A stretch of DNA of 64,000 nucleotides. Origin: Serratia rhizosphaerae. Lineage in GTDB: Bacteria; Pseudomonadota; Gammaproteobacteria; Enterobacterales; Enterobacteriaceae. Of the stretch, positions 53,157 to 61,805 are shown in pieces; the stretch's first letter is position 1, and each line of letters opens with the position of its first letter. Made by a program: the position numbers and the translations under genes. The notes beneath the pieces are model-generated. The model saw only the letters and a list, made by a program, of their open reading frames with translations, searched no databases and was not told where the DNA came from. Where the stretch lies: contig NZ_CP041764.1 in assembly GCF_009817885.1 (NCBI RefSeq), positions 744,001 through 808,000 on the forward strand, written 5' to 3'.

Positions 53157-53176
53157 TACTGGATATAAAACCAGCT
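53157..53176. promoter_or_regulatory. LexA (SOS) box-like site upstream of uvrB
   Basis: TACTGGATATAAAACCAGCT has CTG and CAG ten bases apart with the A+T-rich centre of a LexA box (consensus CTGT-N8-ACAG); CTGG/CCAG replaces CTGT/ACAG. uvrB is an SOS gene in E. coli, so the site is in the expected place for the leftward gene. Confidence 0.6.
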
Positions 53177-53477
53177 TCAAGCGGATTCGTGGCATCGCCG
53201 CCGGGGGAATTAACGCCGTTGCACCGTCAAGATTACGCTTCGGTGACATTTTTATTGTCAATAACAGATTTATCCCCAGATCGCGCGACAAATTAACTTC
53301 TTGATAGCAGGATGGTGAAAAATCACACATACGACATTAAGCGCTTACACTACGTCTTGATTTTAGTTAATTTGTTGATATAAAGGTATTTTAATAAAAA
53401 GACGAGAATCCGGACAATGGGAACAGAAGCCGCGTCCGCTCTCGCTTCCCGCCGCTTTTCTAAATCTAATACACAAG

Positions 53478-53502
53478 GTTATCCACAGGAATAGTGGATA
53501 AC
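53478..53502. promoter_or_regulatory. inverted pair of DnaA boxes
   Basis: TTATCCACA at 53479-53487 is a perfect DnaA box. GTTATCCAC and GTGGATAAC form perfect 9-bp arms (53478-53486 and 53494-53502) around AGGAATA, so the second half is an opposed box with one mismatch. A further near-box TTATCCCCA lies at 53270-53278. DnaA sites upstream of uvrB are known in E. coli. Confidence 0.65.
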
Positions 53503-54162
53503 TCACACCACCCCGCCAGCCACGGGAGTTACAGAAAAAACACTTTTTGCCCTTGAAACGATCCCAAATCGCTTTTTTAGTTATTTTTTGACACTTTTAT
53601 AGCTTTGTTTATACCTATAAAGACTAACAGCCCCCATTGCCAACAACGCATTCGACCCGATCGCCGGGTGATGCCGCCGATAACCCCAACGCTATTGCAC
53701 CATTAGATTTCGCCGCGGCACCGCCGTAGTGCAAAAAATGTCCACTTTAACCTTTGCCGCCATTTTATCCAGACGGGACAGGCCCGCCGCAGCGCGGGAA
53801 ACGCTTAACATGACGATAACAATTATGCCTTTTCACGCCGGAGGAAAAAATTGGCCCGGGAGTTGCTATCTGAAATAACGGCCGGCCGATAAGGCCAGTC
53901 ACCGGCCGGGAACATCGGGCCAACCGGCCTGCCGACTTCACGCAGTCCGGCCAACAGTAACGACAAACGGGGATAACAGCACAATAGAACGCTGAAAAAC
54001 GCCCTTTTTGCCTGACTCCGGCGCCGTTTTGCCGCGTTTCGGGCGGCATTTTGTTCTGAACGTTAAAACACTCGGGAAAGCAAGCGTCAGTCGCGCAGGG
54101 CAAAGCCACAACTGTTGCCCTGATGGCATGAGTGAACAACCGACCGGTAAGGAGAATGCCGT
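53503..54162 (+). promoter_or_regulatory. nitrogen-type (NtrC/sigma-54) promoter region and long leader of the UrtE-like gene
   Basis: No gene is convincing here. GCAC-N7-GTGC at 53718-53732 fits an NtrC binding site, with a half-site TTGCAC at 53695-53700. At 53851-53867 TTGGCCCGGGAGTTGCT is a near-consensus sigma-54 promoter: GG (53853-53854), ten bases, GC (53865-53866). The spacing from site to promoter (about 120 bp) is usual for NtrC enhancers. Transcription would start near 53878, giving a leader of about 285 bases with a hairpin CAGGGCAA (54096-54103)/TTGCCCTG (54115-54122). A sigma-70-like TTGACA near 53587 lies in the A+T-rich part. Confidence 0.6.
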
Positions 54163-54873
54163 ATGTTGAGCCTGCGTTCAGTCAATCAATTTTATGGACA
54201 GAGCCACACCCTGTGGGATATCAATCTGGAGCTGCCGCGCGGCCAGTGCACCGCCTTGCTGGGGCGCAAGGGGGTCGGTAAAACCACGCTGCTTAACTGT
54301 ATTGTCGGCCATCTGCCGGTAGTCAGCGGCAGCATGACCTGGCAACGCGCCGACGAAGCGCCGAAAAACCTGCTGCCGCAGGCGGTGGAGCAGCGCGCGG
54401 CGCTGGGCATCGCCTATGTGCCGCAGGGGCAGCAGATCTTCTCGCAGCTCAGCGTCGAGGAAAACTTGCAGGTGGCGCTGTTGGCCGGCAAACCGTCGCC
54501 GCAGCGTATCCCGCCGCTGATTTACCAGCTGTTTCCCACGCTGGCGGCGATGCGCCTGCGGCGCGCCGGCGATTTATCCGTAGGGGAACAGCAGCAGTTG
54601 GCGATCTCGCGCGCGCTGGTGCGGGAGCCGGAGCTGCTGATTCTGGATGAGCCGACCGCCGGCATGCGTCCGTCGATCGTCAGTGAGATTGGCGGCGCCG
54701 TACAGCGGCTGAATCGGGAATGGGGCATGACCATTTTACTGGTGGAACACCGCCTGACGCTGATCCGCCGTCTGGCCGATCGCTTTTTTCTGCTGGATCA
54801 GGGGCGCAACGTGGCGAACGGCACGCTGGCGCAGTTGGATGACGCTCTGATTGACGCCTATCTGACGGTATGA
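54163..54873 (+). CDS. orphan UrtE-like ABC ATPase (urea/branched-chain amino acid type)
   Basis: A 236-residue ABC ATPase of the LivF/UrtE branch; FYGQSHTLWDINLELPRGQ, YVPQGQQIFSQLSVEENL and IYQLFPTLAAMRLRRAGDL resemble UrtE, the urea-transporter ATPase. Walker A is GRKGVGKTT (34-42) and Walker B LLILDEPTAG (158-167). The signature reads LSVGEQQQ (138-145) rather than LSGGQQQQ, a change at a conserved glycine that may weaken activity. No permease, binding-protein or second ATPase gene is nearby. AAGGAG precedes the ATG. The nitrogen-type promoter upstream fits the urea-transport origin. Confidence 0.75.
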   Translation: MLSLRSVNQFYGQSHTLWDINLELPRGQCTALLGRKGVGKTTLLNCIVGHLPVVSGSMTWQRADEAPKNLLPQAVEQRAALGIAYVPQGQQIFSQLSVEENLQVALLAGKPSPQRIPPLIYQLFPTLAAMRLRRAGDLSVGEQQQLAISRALVREPELLILDEPTAGMRPSIVSEIGGAVQRLNREWGMTILLVEHRLTLIRRLADRFFLLDQGRNVANGTLAQLDDALIDAYLTV

Positions 54874-54905
54874 TGCGATGGCGCGGGCGCATGGCCCGCC
54901 GCCGT

Positions 54906-55580
54906 TTACAATAATGACAGATCCAGATAGTGGCCCAGCGGCTGCTGCGCAATGCCTGCCAGATGGGGAATTTCCCCCAGCATCGGCGCCGGCAACAGGC
55001 GGCGCAGCGTCGCCAGATACTCCTGATGACGCCTGCCCGGCGGCGCGATATCGTTGGCGATCCAGCCGGCCAGCGGCAGCCCCGCCTGACGGACCGCCTG
55101 CGCGGTCAGCAGCGCATGGTTGATGCAGCCCAGTTTCATCCCCACCACCAGAATCACCGGCAGCTGCTCGCCCACCACCCAGTCGGCGAAGCTCTGCGTC
55201 GCCGACAGCGGCGTAAACCAGCCGCCCGCGCCTTCCACCAGCAGCCAGTCGGCGCACTGCTCCAGCCGCCGCAGCCCGGATGACATCACCGTAAATTCAA
55301 TCGGCTGGCGCAGATCGGCGCTGACGATATGCGGCGACGTCGGTTCGGCAAAGGTGTAAGGATTCACTTCCTCGTAGGAGAGCGCCACGCCGCTGTGGCG
55401 CTGCAACGCCAGCGCATCCTCGTTACGCAGCCCCTGCGGCGTCATCTCGCTGCCGGACGCCACCGGTTTATAACCGGCGCTGCGGTAGCCCGCCAGGTTT
55501 GCCGCCTGCAGCAGCGCGCTGCTGGCGATGGTTTTACCCACTTCGGTATCGGTGCCGGTCACAAACCAACGTTTAATCAC
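54906..55580 (-). CDS. bioD: dethiobiotin synthetase
   Basis: A 224-residue BioD that forms dethiobiotin from 7,8-diaminopelargonate, CO2 and ATP. The P-loop is GTDTEVGKTIASSALL; KPVASGSE and VEGAGGWFTPL are the family's substrate and Mg-binding blocks. Its start overlaps the bioC stop by eight bases; it is the last gene of bioBFCD and converges on the UrtE-like gene. Confidence 0.96.
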   Translation of the reverse strand: MIKRWFVTGTDTEVGKTIASSALLQAANLAGYRSAGYKPVASGSEMTPQGLRNEDALALQRHSGVALSYEEVNPYTFAEPTSPHIVSADLRQPIEFTVMSSGLRRLEQCADWLLVEGAGGWFTPLSATQSFADWVVGEQLPVILVVGMKLGCINHALLTAQAVRQAGLPLAGWIANDIAPPGRRHQEYLATLRRLLPAPMLGEIPHLAGIAQQPLGHYLDLSLL

Positions 55581-56340
55581 AATAAATCACTCCATAAACC
55601 ACATGATAACTGAGCGGCAATTCGCCGCGTTGACGCGGGTAAGCCGCCTGCAGCGCCGTCAGACGGCGGCGCGACAGCAGCCCCGCATCACGTCCCTGAT
55701 GCAGATGAGTGGCGCCGATGCCTTTTAATGAGCGCATCAGCGTCATCACATCCGGGTAATGCAGCGTCTGCCAGCACGCTTCCATACGGTGACGATACGG
55801 CGCGCAGGCGGTCTCAATCTGCGCGAGCGGCAGGAAATCATTCACATGGCGCTCGCCGTCGACCTGCTGCCAGGCATCCCCCAGCTGATGCAGCGACCCC
55901 TGCGCCAGGGTGGAAAACAGCACCAGCCCGCCGGGCCGCGTCACGCGGCGCAGTTCCGCCAGACCGCGCGCCAAATCGCTGCACCACTGCACCGCCAGGC
56001 TGCTGAAGCTGAGATCGACCGCCGCATCCGGCAGCGGGATATGCTCGATATCTCCCAGCAGATAGTGCTGCGCCGCCTGCTGGCTGCGGGCAAACGCCAG
56101 CATGCCCGGCGCCAGATCCAGCGCCGTCACCTGTCTGCCCAGTTCCCGCCAGCGGCGGCTGAAATAGCCAGTGCCGCACCCGGCGTCCAGCACCTGCCGC
56201 GCCGGATGCGTAGCGCCGATACCCAGTAAGCGCTCGCCAACCTCGCGCTGCAGCACCGCCGCGGCGTCATAGCTGTCCGCCGCGCGGCTGAAGGCGGAGG
56301 CGACCGCCTGTTTGTTAACCGCGTCATTCACTGACGGCAT
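55573..56340 (-). CDS. bioC: malonyl-ACP O-methyltransferase
   Basis: A 255-residue SAM-dependent methyltransferase that methylates malonyl-ACP so that fatty-acid synthesis can build pimeloyl-ACP. Motif I is VLDAGCGTGYFSRRW, followed by LDLAPGMLAFAR and LSFSSLAVQWCSDL. It overlaps bioF by 17 bases and bioD by eight. Confidence 0.95.
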   Translation of the reverse strand: MPSVNDAVNKQAVASAFSRAADSYDAAAVLQREVGERLLGIGATHPARQVLDAGCGTGYFSRRWRELGRQVTALDLAPGMLAFARSQQAAQHYLLGDIEHIPLPDAAVDLSFSSLAVQWCSDLARGLAELRRVTRPGGLVLFSTLAQGSLHQLGDAWQQVDGERHVNDFLPLAQIETACAPYRHRMEACWQTLHYPDVMTLMRSLKGIGATHLHQGRDAGLLSRRRLTALQAAYPRQRGELPLSYHVVYGVIYCD

Positions 56341-57475
56341 GCAGCACCTCCAATAACCGATCGATATCCTGCGCCTGATGCGCCGCGGTCAGCGTAATCC
56401 GCAAACGCGCCCCGCCCGGCGGCACCGTCGGCGGACGAATGGCGCTGACCCACAGCCCCTGCTCGCGCAAGCGCTGCGCCAGCGTCAATGCCCGCTGATT
56501 GTCCCCCACCAGCAGCGGCTGAATCGCGGTCTGCGAATCGCTCAGCGTCAGCGGCAGGTCGGCCGCGCCGCGGCGGAAACGCGCAATATGCTGCTGCAGC
56601 CGGCTGCGCAGCGCATCGCCCTGCTGCACGCAGCGCAGCGCCGCCTGCAGCGCGCAGGCCTGCGCCGGCGGCATCGCCGTGCTGTAAATCAGATGACGGG
56701 CGAACTGCAGCAGATATTCGGCCAGCGGCTCATCGCACAGGATGGCCGCACCGCTGACGCCGAACGCCTTGCCAAATGTCACCACCAGCGCTTCCGGCCG
56801 CACCCCCTGCTGCCAGCAGCTGCCGCGCCCCTGTTCGCCGTGGACGCCGATGCCGTGCGCATCGTCCACCATCAGCCAGGCGCCGGCCTGTCGGCTCAGC
56901 TGCTGCAGCTGCGCCAGCGGCGCGCTGTCGCCGTCCATGCTGAATACGCCTTCCGTCACCACCAACTGCTGGCCGCCGCAGGGTTTGGCCAGTAAATCAG
57001 CCAGCGCCGCCGGCTGATTATGGCGAAAACGCCGCAGCTGCGCCGGTGAGTGAGCGGCCGCTTCCAACAGCGAGGCATGGCTGAGTTTGTCCGCCAGAAT
57101 GCGGTCATCCGCCTGCATCAGCGCCGCCAGCAGCGCCTGATTGGCGGCGTAGCCGGAGATAAACAGCAGCGCGCGCGGATAACCGAGCCACTGCGCCAGC
57201 TGCTGCTCCAGCTGCTGATGCGCCTCGCAAAAGCCGGTAACGTGGCCGGAACCGCCGCTGCCGACGCCGTACTGCCGCGCCCCCTGCTGCCAGGCGTCGA
57301 GCACCGCCGGATGCCGGCTCAGCCCCAGATAGTCATTGCCGGAAAAATTAAGGTAGCGCTGCTGATGCAGCTGGATATGGCGGCCGTTACCGCCCTGGTT
57401 AACCTGACGCGATCGATAAGCGGCGCTCGCGCGCCGCTCGGTTAACGCCTGCTCAATGCGTTGCTGCCAGCTCAT
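56324..57475 (-). CDS. bioF: 8-amino-7-oxononanoate synthase
   Basis: A 383-residue PLP enzyme that condenses pimeloyl-ACP with alanine. NFSGNDYLGLSRHP, GSGGSGHVTGFCEAHQQLE, LMVDDAHGIGVHG and the PLP-lysine segment VVTFGKAFGVSGA are all present. Its ATG follows the bioB TGA directly. Confidence 0.96.
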   Translation of the reverse strand: MSWQQRIEQALTERRASAAYRSRQVNQGGNGRHIQLHQQRYLNFSGNDYLGLSRHPAVLDAWQQGARQYGVGSGGSGHVTGFCEAHQQLEQQLAQWLGYPRALLFISGYAANQALLAALMQADDRILADKLSHASLLEAAAHSPAQLRRFRHNQPAALADLLAKPCGGQQLVVTEGVFSMDGDSAPLAQLQQLSRQAGAWLMVDDAHGIGVHGEQGRGSCWQQGVRPEALVVTFGKAFGVSGAAILCDEPLAEYLLQFARHLIYSTAMPPAQACALQAALRCVQQGDALRSRLQQHIARFRRGAADLPLTLSDSQTAIQPLLVGDNQRALTLAQRLREQGLWVSAIRPPTVPPGGARLRITLTAAHQAQDIDRLLEVLHAVSE

Positions 57476-58513
57476 TCAGGGCGCCGCGTTGTAAAACTCG
57501 GCGTTATCCGCCGTCAGCAGCTGCTGCGCCAGCACCTGCTGCTGCTGGTTGTCGCCGTGTTCGGTCGCGGTCTGCTCCGGGTTCAGCCCCAGCTTGCGGA
57601 ACAGCAGCAGATCCTTGTCTTCTTCCGGGTTCGGCGTGGTCAGCAGCTTGCAGCCGTAGAAAATAGAGTTGGCGCCGGCCATAAAGCACATCGCCTGCGT
57701 CTGCTCATTCATCTGCTCACGCCCGGCGGACAGGCGTACGTATGAGCGCGGCATCATAATGCGCGCCACCGCGATGGTGCGGATAAAGTCGAACGGATCG
57801 ACGTCTTCGTTATCCGCCAGCGGCGTTCCCTTGACCTTGACCAGCATGTTGATCGGCACGCTCTCCGGCGGCTTCGGCAGATTAGCCAGCTGTACCAGCA
57901 GGCCGGCGCGGTCGCGCACCGTCTCCCCCAGGCCGACGATGCCGCCGGAGCACACTTTAATCCCGGCGTCGCGCACGTTGTCCAGCGTATCCAGACGCTC
58001 CTGATAGCTGCGGGTGGTGATGATATTGCCGTAGAATTCCGGCGAGGTGTCCAGGTTGTGGTTGTAGTAATCCAGCCCCGCTTCCGCCAGACGCCCGGCC
58101 TGAGATTCGTCCAATGTGCCCAGCGTCATGCAGGTTTCCAGCCCCATTGCCTTCACGCCCTGCACCATCTGTTGCAGATACGGCATATCGCGCTCATGCG
58201 GGTTTTTCCACGCCGCGCCCATGCAAAAACGCGTTGAGCCGGCGGCTTTCGCCTTGCGCGCCGAATCCAGCACCTGCTCTACCTGCATCAGGCGCTCCGC
58301 TTCCAGCCCGGTTTTATAACGCGAGCTTTGCGGGCAGTATTTACAGTCTTCCGGGCAGGCGCCGGTTTTAATCGACAACAGCGTACTGACCTGCACCTGA
58401 CGCGGGTCAAAGTGCCGGCGGTGTACGGTTTGCGCTTCAAACAGCAGCTCAAGCAGCGGCTTCTCAAACAGGGCTTGGGCTTGCCCCACTGTCCAGTGAA
58501 TACGGTCGGCCAT
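57476..58513 (-). CDS. bioB: biotin synthase
   Basis: A 345-residue radical SAM enzyme (E. coli 346) that inserts sulfur into dethiobiotin. The cluster motif is GACPEDCKYCPQSS; FCMGAAWKNPHERDM, YYNHNLDTSPEFYGNIITTR and GGIVGLGET follow. The start is the second codon of a GTG-ATG pair, with TTTGGAG upstream. First gene of the leftward operon, divergent from bioA across the BirA operator. Confidence 0.97.
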   Translation of the reverse strand: MADRIHWTVGQAQALFEKPLLELLFEAQTVHRRHFDPRQVQVSTLLSIKTGACPEDCKYCPQSSRYKTGLEAERLMQVEQVLDSARKAKAAGSTRFCMGAAWKNPHERDMPYLQQMVQGVKAMGLETCMTLGTLDESQAGRLAEAGLDYYNHNLDTSPEFYGNIITTRSYQERLDTLDNVRDAGIKVCSGGIVGLGETVRDRAGLLVQLANLPKPPESVPINMLVKVKGTPLADNEDVDPFDFIRTIAVARIMMPRSYVRLSAGREQMNEQTQAMCFMAGANSIFYGCKLLTTPNPEEDKDLLLFRKLGLNPEQTATEHGDNQQQQVLAQQLLTADNAEFYNAAP

Positions 58514-58566
58514 CACGGCGTCTCCAAAGCAAAAAAAGTGTCGTCAGTTTAGATATTGTGGATATA

Positions 58567-58600
58567 CTGTCAACCATTCTGTAATTGATTTGGTTTACAA
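58567..58600. promoter_or_regulatory. BirA operator between bioA and bioB
   Basis: CTGTCAACC (58567-58575), 16 bases, then GGTTTACAA (58592-58600). The right half is the consensus half-site; the left differs from TTGTAAACC at two of nine bases. Biotinyl-5'-AMP-bound BirA dimers repress both divergent promoters here. The operator ends three bases before the bioA ATG, leaving no room for a ribosome-binding site. Confidence 0.85.
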
Positions 58601-58603
58601 CTT

Positions 58604-59878
58604 ATGTCTCTGTCTCCCGCCGATCTCGACTTCGATCAGCGCCATATCTGGCACCCTTACACTTCGATGAGCCACCCGCTGCCCTGCTATCCGGTAGAGG
58701 CGGCGTCCGGCGTGGAACTTCAGCTGGCCGACGGCCGTAAACTGGTGGACGGCATGTCTTCCTGGTGGGCGGCGATCCATGGTTATAACCACCCGCAGCT
58801 GAACCAGGCCGCCGCCCGGCAGCTTGAAAACATGTCGCATGTGATGTTCGGCGGCATCACCCATCCGCCGGCCGTCGCGCTGTGCCGCAAACTGGTGGAG
58901 ATGACGCCGTCCGCGCTGGAATGCGTGTTTTTAGCCGATTCCGGCTCGGTAGCGGTGGAAGTGTCGCTGAAAATGGCGCTGCAGTACTGGCAGGCGCGCG
59001 GTGAAAAACGCCAGCGCATTCTGACGCTGCGCCACGGCTATCATGGCGATACCTTTGGCGCGATGTCGGTGTGCGATCCGGATAACTCGATGCACAGCCT
59101 GTATCAGGGCTACCTGACGCCGCATCTGTTCGCCACGGCGCCGCAGTGCCGTTTTGACGATGAGTGGGATGAACAGGATATCGCCCCTTTCGCCGCGCTG
59201 CTTGAACAGCACGCCGGCGAGGTGGCCGCGGTGATCCTGGAGCCGGTGGTGCAAGGCGCCGGCGGCATGCGTATTTATCATCCGCACTATTTGCGCCGGG
59301 TACGGGAACTGTGCGACCGCTACGATGTGCTGCTGATCGCCGATGAGATCGCTACCGGCTTTGGCCGCACCGGCAAACTGTTCGCCTGCGAACACGCCGG
59401 CATTACACCGGATATTCTGTGCCTGGGCAAGGCGCTGACCGGCGGCTATATGACGCTGTCCGCCACGCTGACCACCCGCCACGTGGCGGAAACCATCAGC
59501 AACGGCGCCGCCGGCTGCTTTATGCACGGCCCGACCTTTATGGGCAACCCGCTGGCCTGCGCGGTGGCCCACGCCAGCCTGACGCTGCTGACGGAAAACC
59601 ACTGGCAGCAGCAGGTCGCGGCGATCGAGCAGCAGTTGCAGCAGCAGCTGCTGCCGCTGAAGGCCGCGTCCAACGTGGCGGACGTGCGCGTGCTGGGAGC
59701 GATTGGCGTGGTGGAGATGAAGCAGGCGGTGGATGTGGCGCAGGTGCAGCGGGAATTTGTGGAACGCGGCGTGTGGATCCGGCCGTTCGGCAAGCTGGTT
59801 TATCTGATGCCGCCGTACATTATCCGGCCCGAACAGCTCAGCCGTCTGACCGATGCCATCACGGCCATCGCGGACTGA
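58604..59878 (+). CDS. bioA: adenosylmethionine--8-amino-7-oxononanoate aminotransferase
   Basis: A 424-residue class III aminotransferase that makes 7,8-diaminopelargonate using S-adenosylmethionine as amino donor. It has RHIWHPYTSMS at the N-terminus, DGMSSWWAAIHGYNHP, IADEIATGFGRTGK and the PLP lysine in LCLGKALTGGYM. As in E. coli, no proper Shine-Dalgarno site lies between the BirA operator and the ATG. It converges on the YkvA-family gene three bases downstream. Confidence 0.97.
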   Translation: MSLSPADLDFDQRHIWHPYTSMSHPLPCYPVEAASGVELQLADGRKLVDGMSSWWAAIHGYNHPQLNQAAARQLENMSHVMFGGITHPPAVALCRKLVEMTPSALECVFLADSGSVAVEVSLKMALQYWQARGEKRQRILTLRHGYHGDTFGAMSVCDPDNSMHSLYQGYLTPHLFATAPQCRFDDEWDEQDIAPFAALLEQHAGEVAAVILEPVVQGAGGMRIYHPHYLRRVRELCDRYDVLLIADEIATGFGRTGKLFACEHAGITPDILCLGKALTGGYMTLSATLTTRHVAETISNGAAGCFMHGPTFMGNPLACAVAHASLTLLTENHWQQQVAAIEQQLQQQLLPLKAASNVADVRVLGAIGVVEMKQAVDVAQVQREFVERGVWIRPFGKLVYLMPPYIIRPEQLSRLTDAITAIAD

Positions 59879-59881
59879 GTA

Positions 59882-60283
59882 TTACCAGTGCTGGTCCAGA
59901 TAACGGGCCAGCCAAACCAGCGCACCGATCCACAACAGGATAATCATTAACATCGCGAAACGACCGCGTGGATTATCGATACGCTGCTGTGCCTTGCGCC
60001 GCAGCTCCTCCATCAGCGGTTTCGGGATCAGGCGCACCGCCAGCATAATGCCCAGCGGCACCAGAATCACGTCGTCCAGATAGCCCAGCACCGGGATAAA
60101 GTCGGGGATCAGATCGATCGGCGATACCGCATAGCCCGCCACCAGCAGCGCGATCAGCTTGGCGCACCACGGCGTGCGACGGTCGCGTGCCGCCAGCCAC
60201 AGCGCCACAATATCGCGCTTGATGCCTTTGGCCCAACGGCGCAGCCAGCCAAACCACGGCGTACGTTTTTTCAGTGAAATCAT
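59882..60283 (-). CDS. YkvA-family (DUF1232) membrane protein
   Basis: A 133-residue protein with the DUF1232 signature RTPWCAKLIALLVAGYAVSPIDLIPDFIPVLGYLDDVILVPLGIMLAVRLIP, two linked hydrophobic segments, and a further C-terminal helix. The function is unknown. The 263 bases to ybhB (60284-60546) hold no gene. Confidence 0.88.
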   Translation of the reverse strand: MISLKKRTPWFGWLRRWAKGIKRDIVALWLAARDRRTPWCAKLIALLVAGYAVSPIDLIPDFIPVLGYLDDVILVPLGIMLAVRLIPKPLMEELRRKAQQRIDNPRGRFAMLMIILLWIGALVWLARYLDQHW

Positions 60284-60546
60284 GATGACGTCATTACAGG
60301 ATGGGCAGCCTTACGGTCTGTTAACGGTTTCGCCCGCACGGCCGGCGTGATCTCTTCGCGGCGGGCGTCAGACGGTAAATTCAGCGTTTAACTCTATGCA
60401 CAATCCGCCAGGCACGCAACCGCCAATGTTGCCAAACTGTAAATCGTTGTTATCGGCGCCGGCTATCAGCGCCACGCCGGGGTTGTGCCGGGACGGTAAA
60501 ACGGGCTAGTTTGAAGGTTCGCTTTATTCGTCAACAGGAAACCAGC

Positions 60547-61029
60547 ATGACTTTTCGTTTATACAGCAATGACCTGCAGGACGGCGCCACCATGCCGGAG
60601 GCGCAGGTATTTAACGGTATGGGCTATCAGGGGGAAAACCTGTCGCCGCATCTGGCGTGGAGCGGCGCGCCGGCGGGCAGCAAGAGTTTCGTCGTCACCC
60701 TGTTCGACCCCGACGCGCCGACCGGCTCCGGCTGGTGGCACTGGGTGGTCGCCAATATTCCGGCCGACGTGAATGAACTGCCGACCGGCGCCGGCTCCGG
60801 CCAGCCGGGACTGCCCGCCGACGCGATTCAGACCCGCACCGATTTCGGCCAGGCCGGTTACGGCGGCGCGGCGCCGCCGCAGGGAGAACGCCACCGCTAC
60901 CAGTTCACCGTACACGCGCTGGATGTCGAGAGCATTGAGGTCGATGCAAACGCCAGCGGCGCGATGGTCGGCTTCAACGTGCACTTCCACAGCCTGGGCA
61001 GCGCCAGCCTGACGGTGCACTACAGCTAA
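60547..61029 (+). CDS. ybhB: phosphatidylethanolamine-binding-like protein YbhB
   Basis: A 160-residue PEBP/RKIP-family protein (E. coli YbhB 158). The DPDAPTGSGWWHWVVANIPADV block is the ligand-site signature, and GERHRYQFTVHALD the second one. No signal peptide is seen, so it is cytoplasmic; the physiological ligand is unknown. The start at 60547 follows CAGGAAACCAGC; the open frame extends 12 codons upstream. Next to bioA in E. coli also. Confidence 0.93.
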   Translation: MTFRLYSNDLQDGATMPEAQVFNGMGYQGENLSPHLAWSGAPAGSKSFVVTLFDPDAPTGSGWWHWVVANIPADVNELPTGAGSGQPGLPADAIQTRTDFGQAGYGGAAPPQGERHRYQFTVHALDVESIEVDANASGAMVGFNVHFHSLGSASLTVHYS

Positions 61030-61280
61030 TAGATCGCGGAGCGCGGCAGACGTGCTCCGCGCATACTCATCCAGAAAATAACTAATGCAGATATTTTTCA
61101 ATTAATAAAGAACACAATGCATCAACATAAACAATAATAAAACCCCTTACATAAACCATTTAATTAAAACAATAACCATCAACCTAGATTATAAATAAAC
61201 AAAAAAATATAAGCATTGAAAAAACATCCAACTAATTATATTAATCATTAAATTTTCAGACGGTAACAAGGATAGCTACC

Positions 61281-61805
61281 ATGATTTATTGTTCGTTAAA
61301 TCTCGATAAAACTAGGGATGCAGGCAAAACAGGAGACCTGATCTGTTATGGCATTGGCACTTTCTCAGTATTCTCCGGTATAGACCCCTATACGAATAAA
61401 GCAGGTTGTTCTGGAATAGATAAAGGTTCTATTCCCACTGGTAAATATTGGATTGTCGCGCGCCCTACGGGCGGCTTACGCTCTAAAATGCGGACAGCAA
61501 TTCAAGACTGGTGGACAGGAAACGATCACTCAACTTGGTTTGCATTATATCGCCAAGATGGTGTCATGGATGATTGGACGTTTATTAATGGTATAAAACG
61601 CGGCAATTTCCGACTCCATCCAAACCGTCCAGATGGTCAAGGCGAGTCATGGGGATGCATCACCTTCTATAATCCGACTGAATTTAGTATTCTCAGGAAC
61701 CGACTTCTGCGCACACAGCAAATCCACATTCGCGGAAGTTCAGGTCTTATGGCTTATGGGCAAGTCACGGTAACCGGAAACAGCGAGGCCAACTGCGATG
61801 TTTAA
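61281..61805 (+). CDS. DUF2778 (Tlde1-like) L,D-transpeptidase-type effector
   Basis: A 174-residue protein of the DUF2778 family. The catalytic block FRLHPNRPDGQGESWGCITFY holds His113, Ser123 and Cys126, the arrangement of the Salmonella type VI effector Tlde1, which edits tetrapeptide stems and exchanges D-amino acids in target-cell peptidoglycan. GIGTFSVFSG and GCSGIDKGSIPTGKYWI are further family blocks. It has no signal peptide, as expected for a T6SS cargo. The gene and the 250 bases before it are much more A+T rich than the neighbours, which suggests horizontal acquisition. AAGGA lies eight bases before ATG. No T6SS structural gene is in the window. Confidence 0.8.
   Translation: MIYCSLNLDKTRDAGKTGDLICYGIGTFSVFSGIDPYTNKAGCSGIDKGSIPTGKYWIVARPTGGLRSKMRTAIQDWWTGNDHSTWFALYRQDGVMDDWTFINGIKRGNFRLHPNRPDGQGESWGCITFYNPTEFSILRNRLLRTQQIHIRGSSGLMAYGQVTVTGNSEANCDV

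Noticed and set aside
53478..53502. Possible replication origin from DnaA boxes and A+T-rich DNA
   Set aside because: Only one perfect and two imperfect boxes, no initiator gene or GATC cluster; DnaA control of uvrB is the simpler reading.
53765..54139. A 124-codon frame on the - strand in the uvrB-UrtE gap
   Set aside because: Cys- and Pro-rich without domain features, and it runs against the sigma-54 promoter and leader; judged random.
54128..54169. A 13-codon frame (MSEQPTGKENAVC) overlapping the UrtE-like start, seen as a possible remnant of an upstream urt gene
   Set aside because: Too short to align with any family, and its start has no clear ribosome-binding site.
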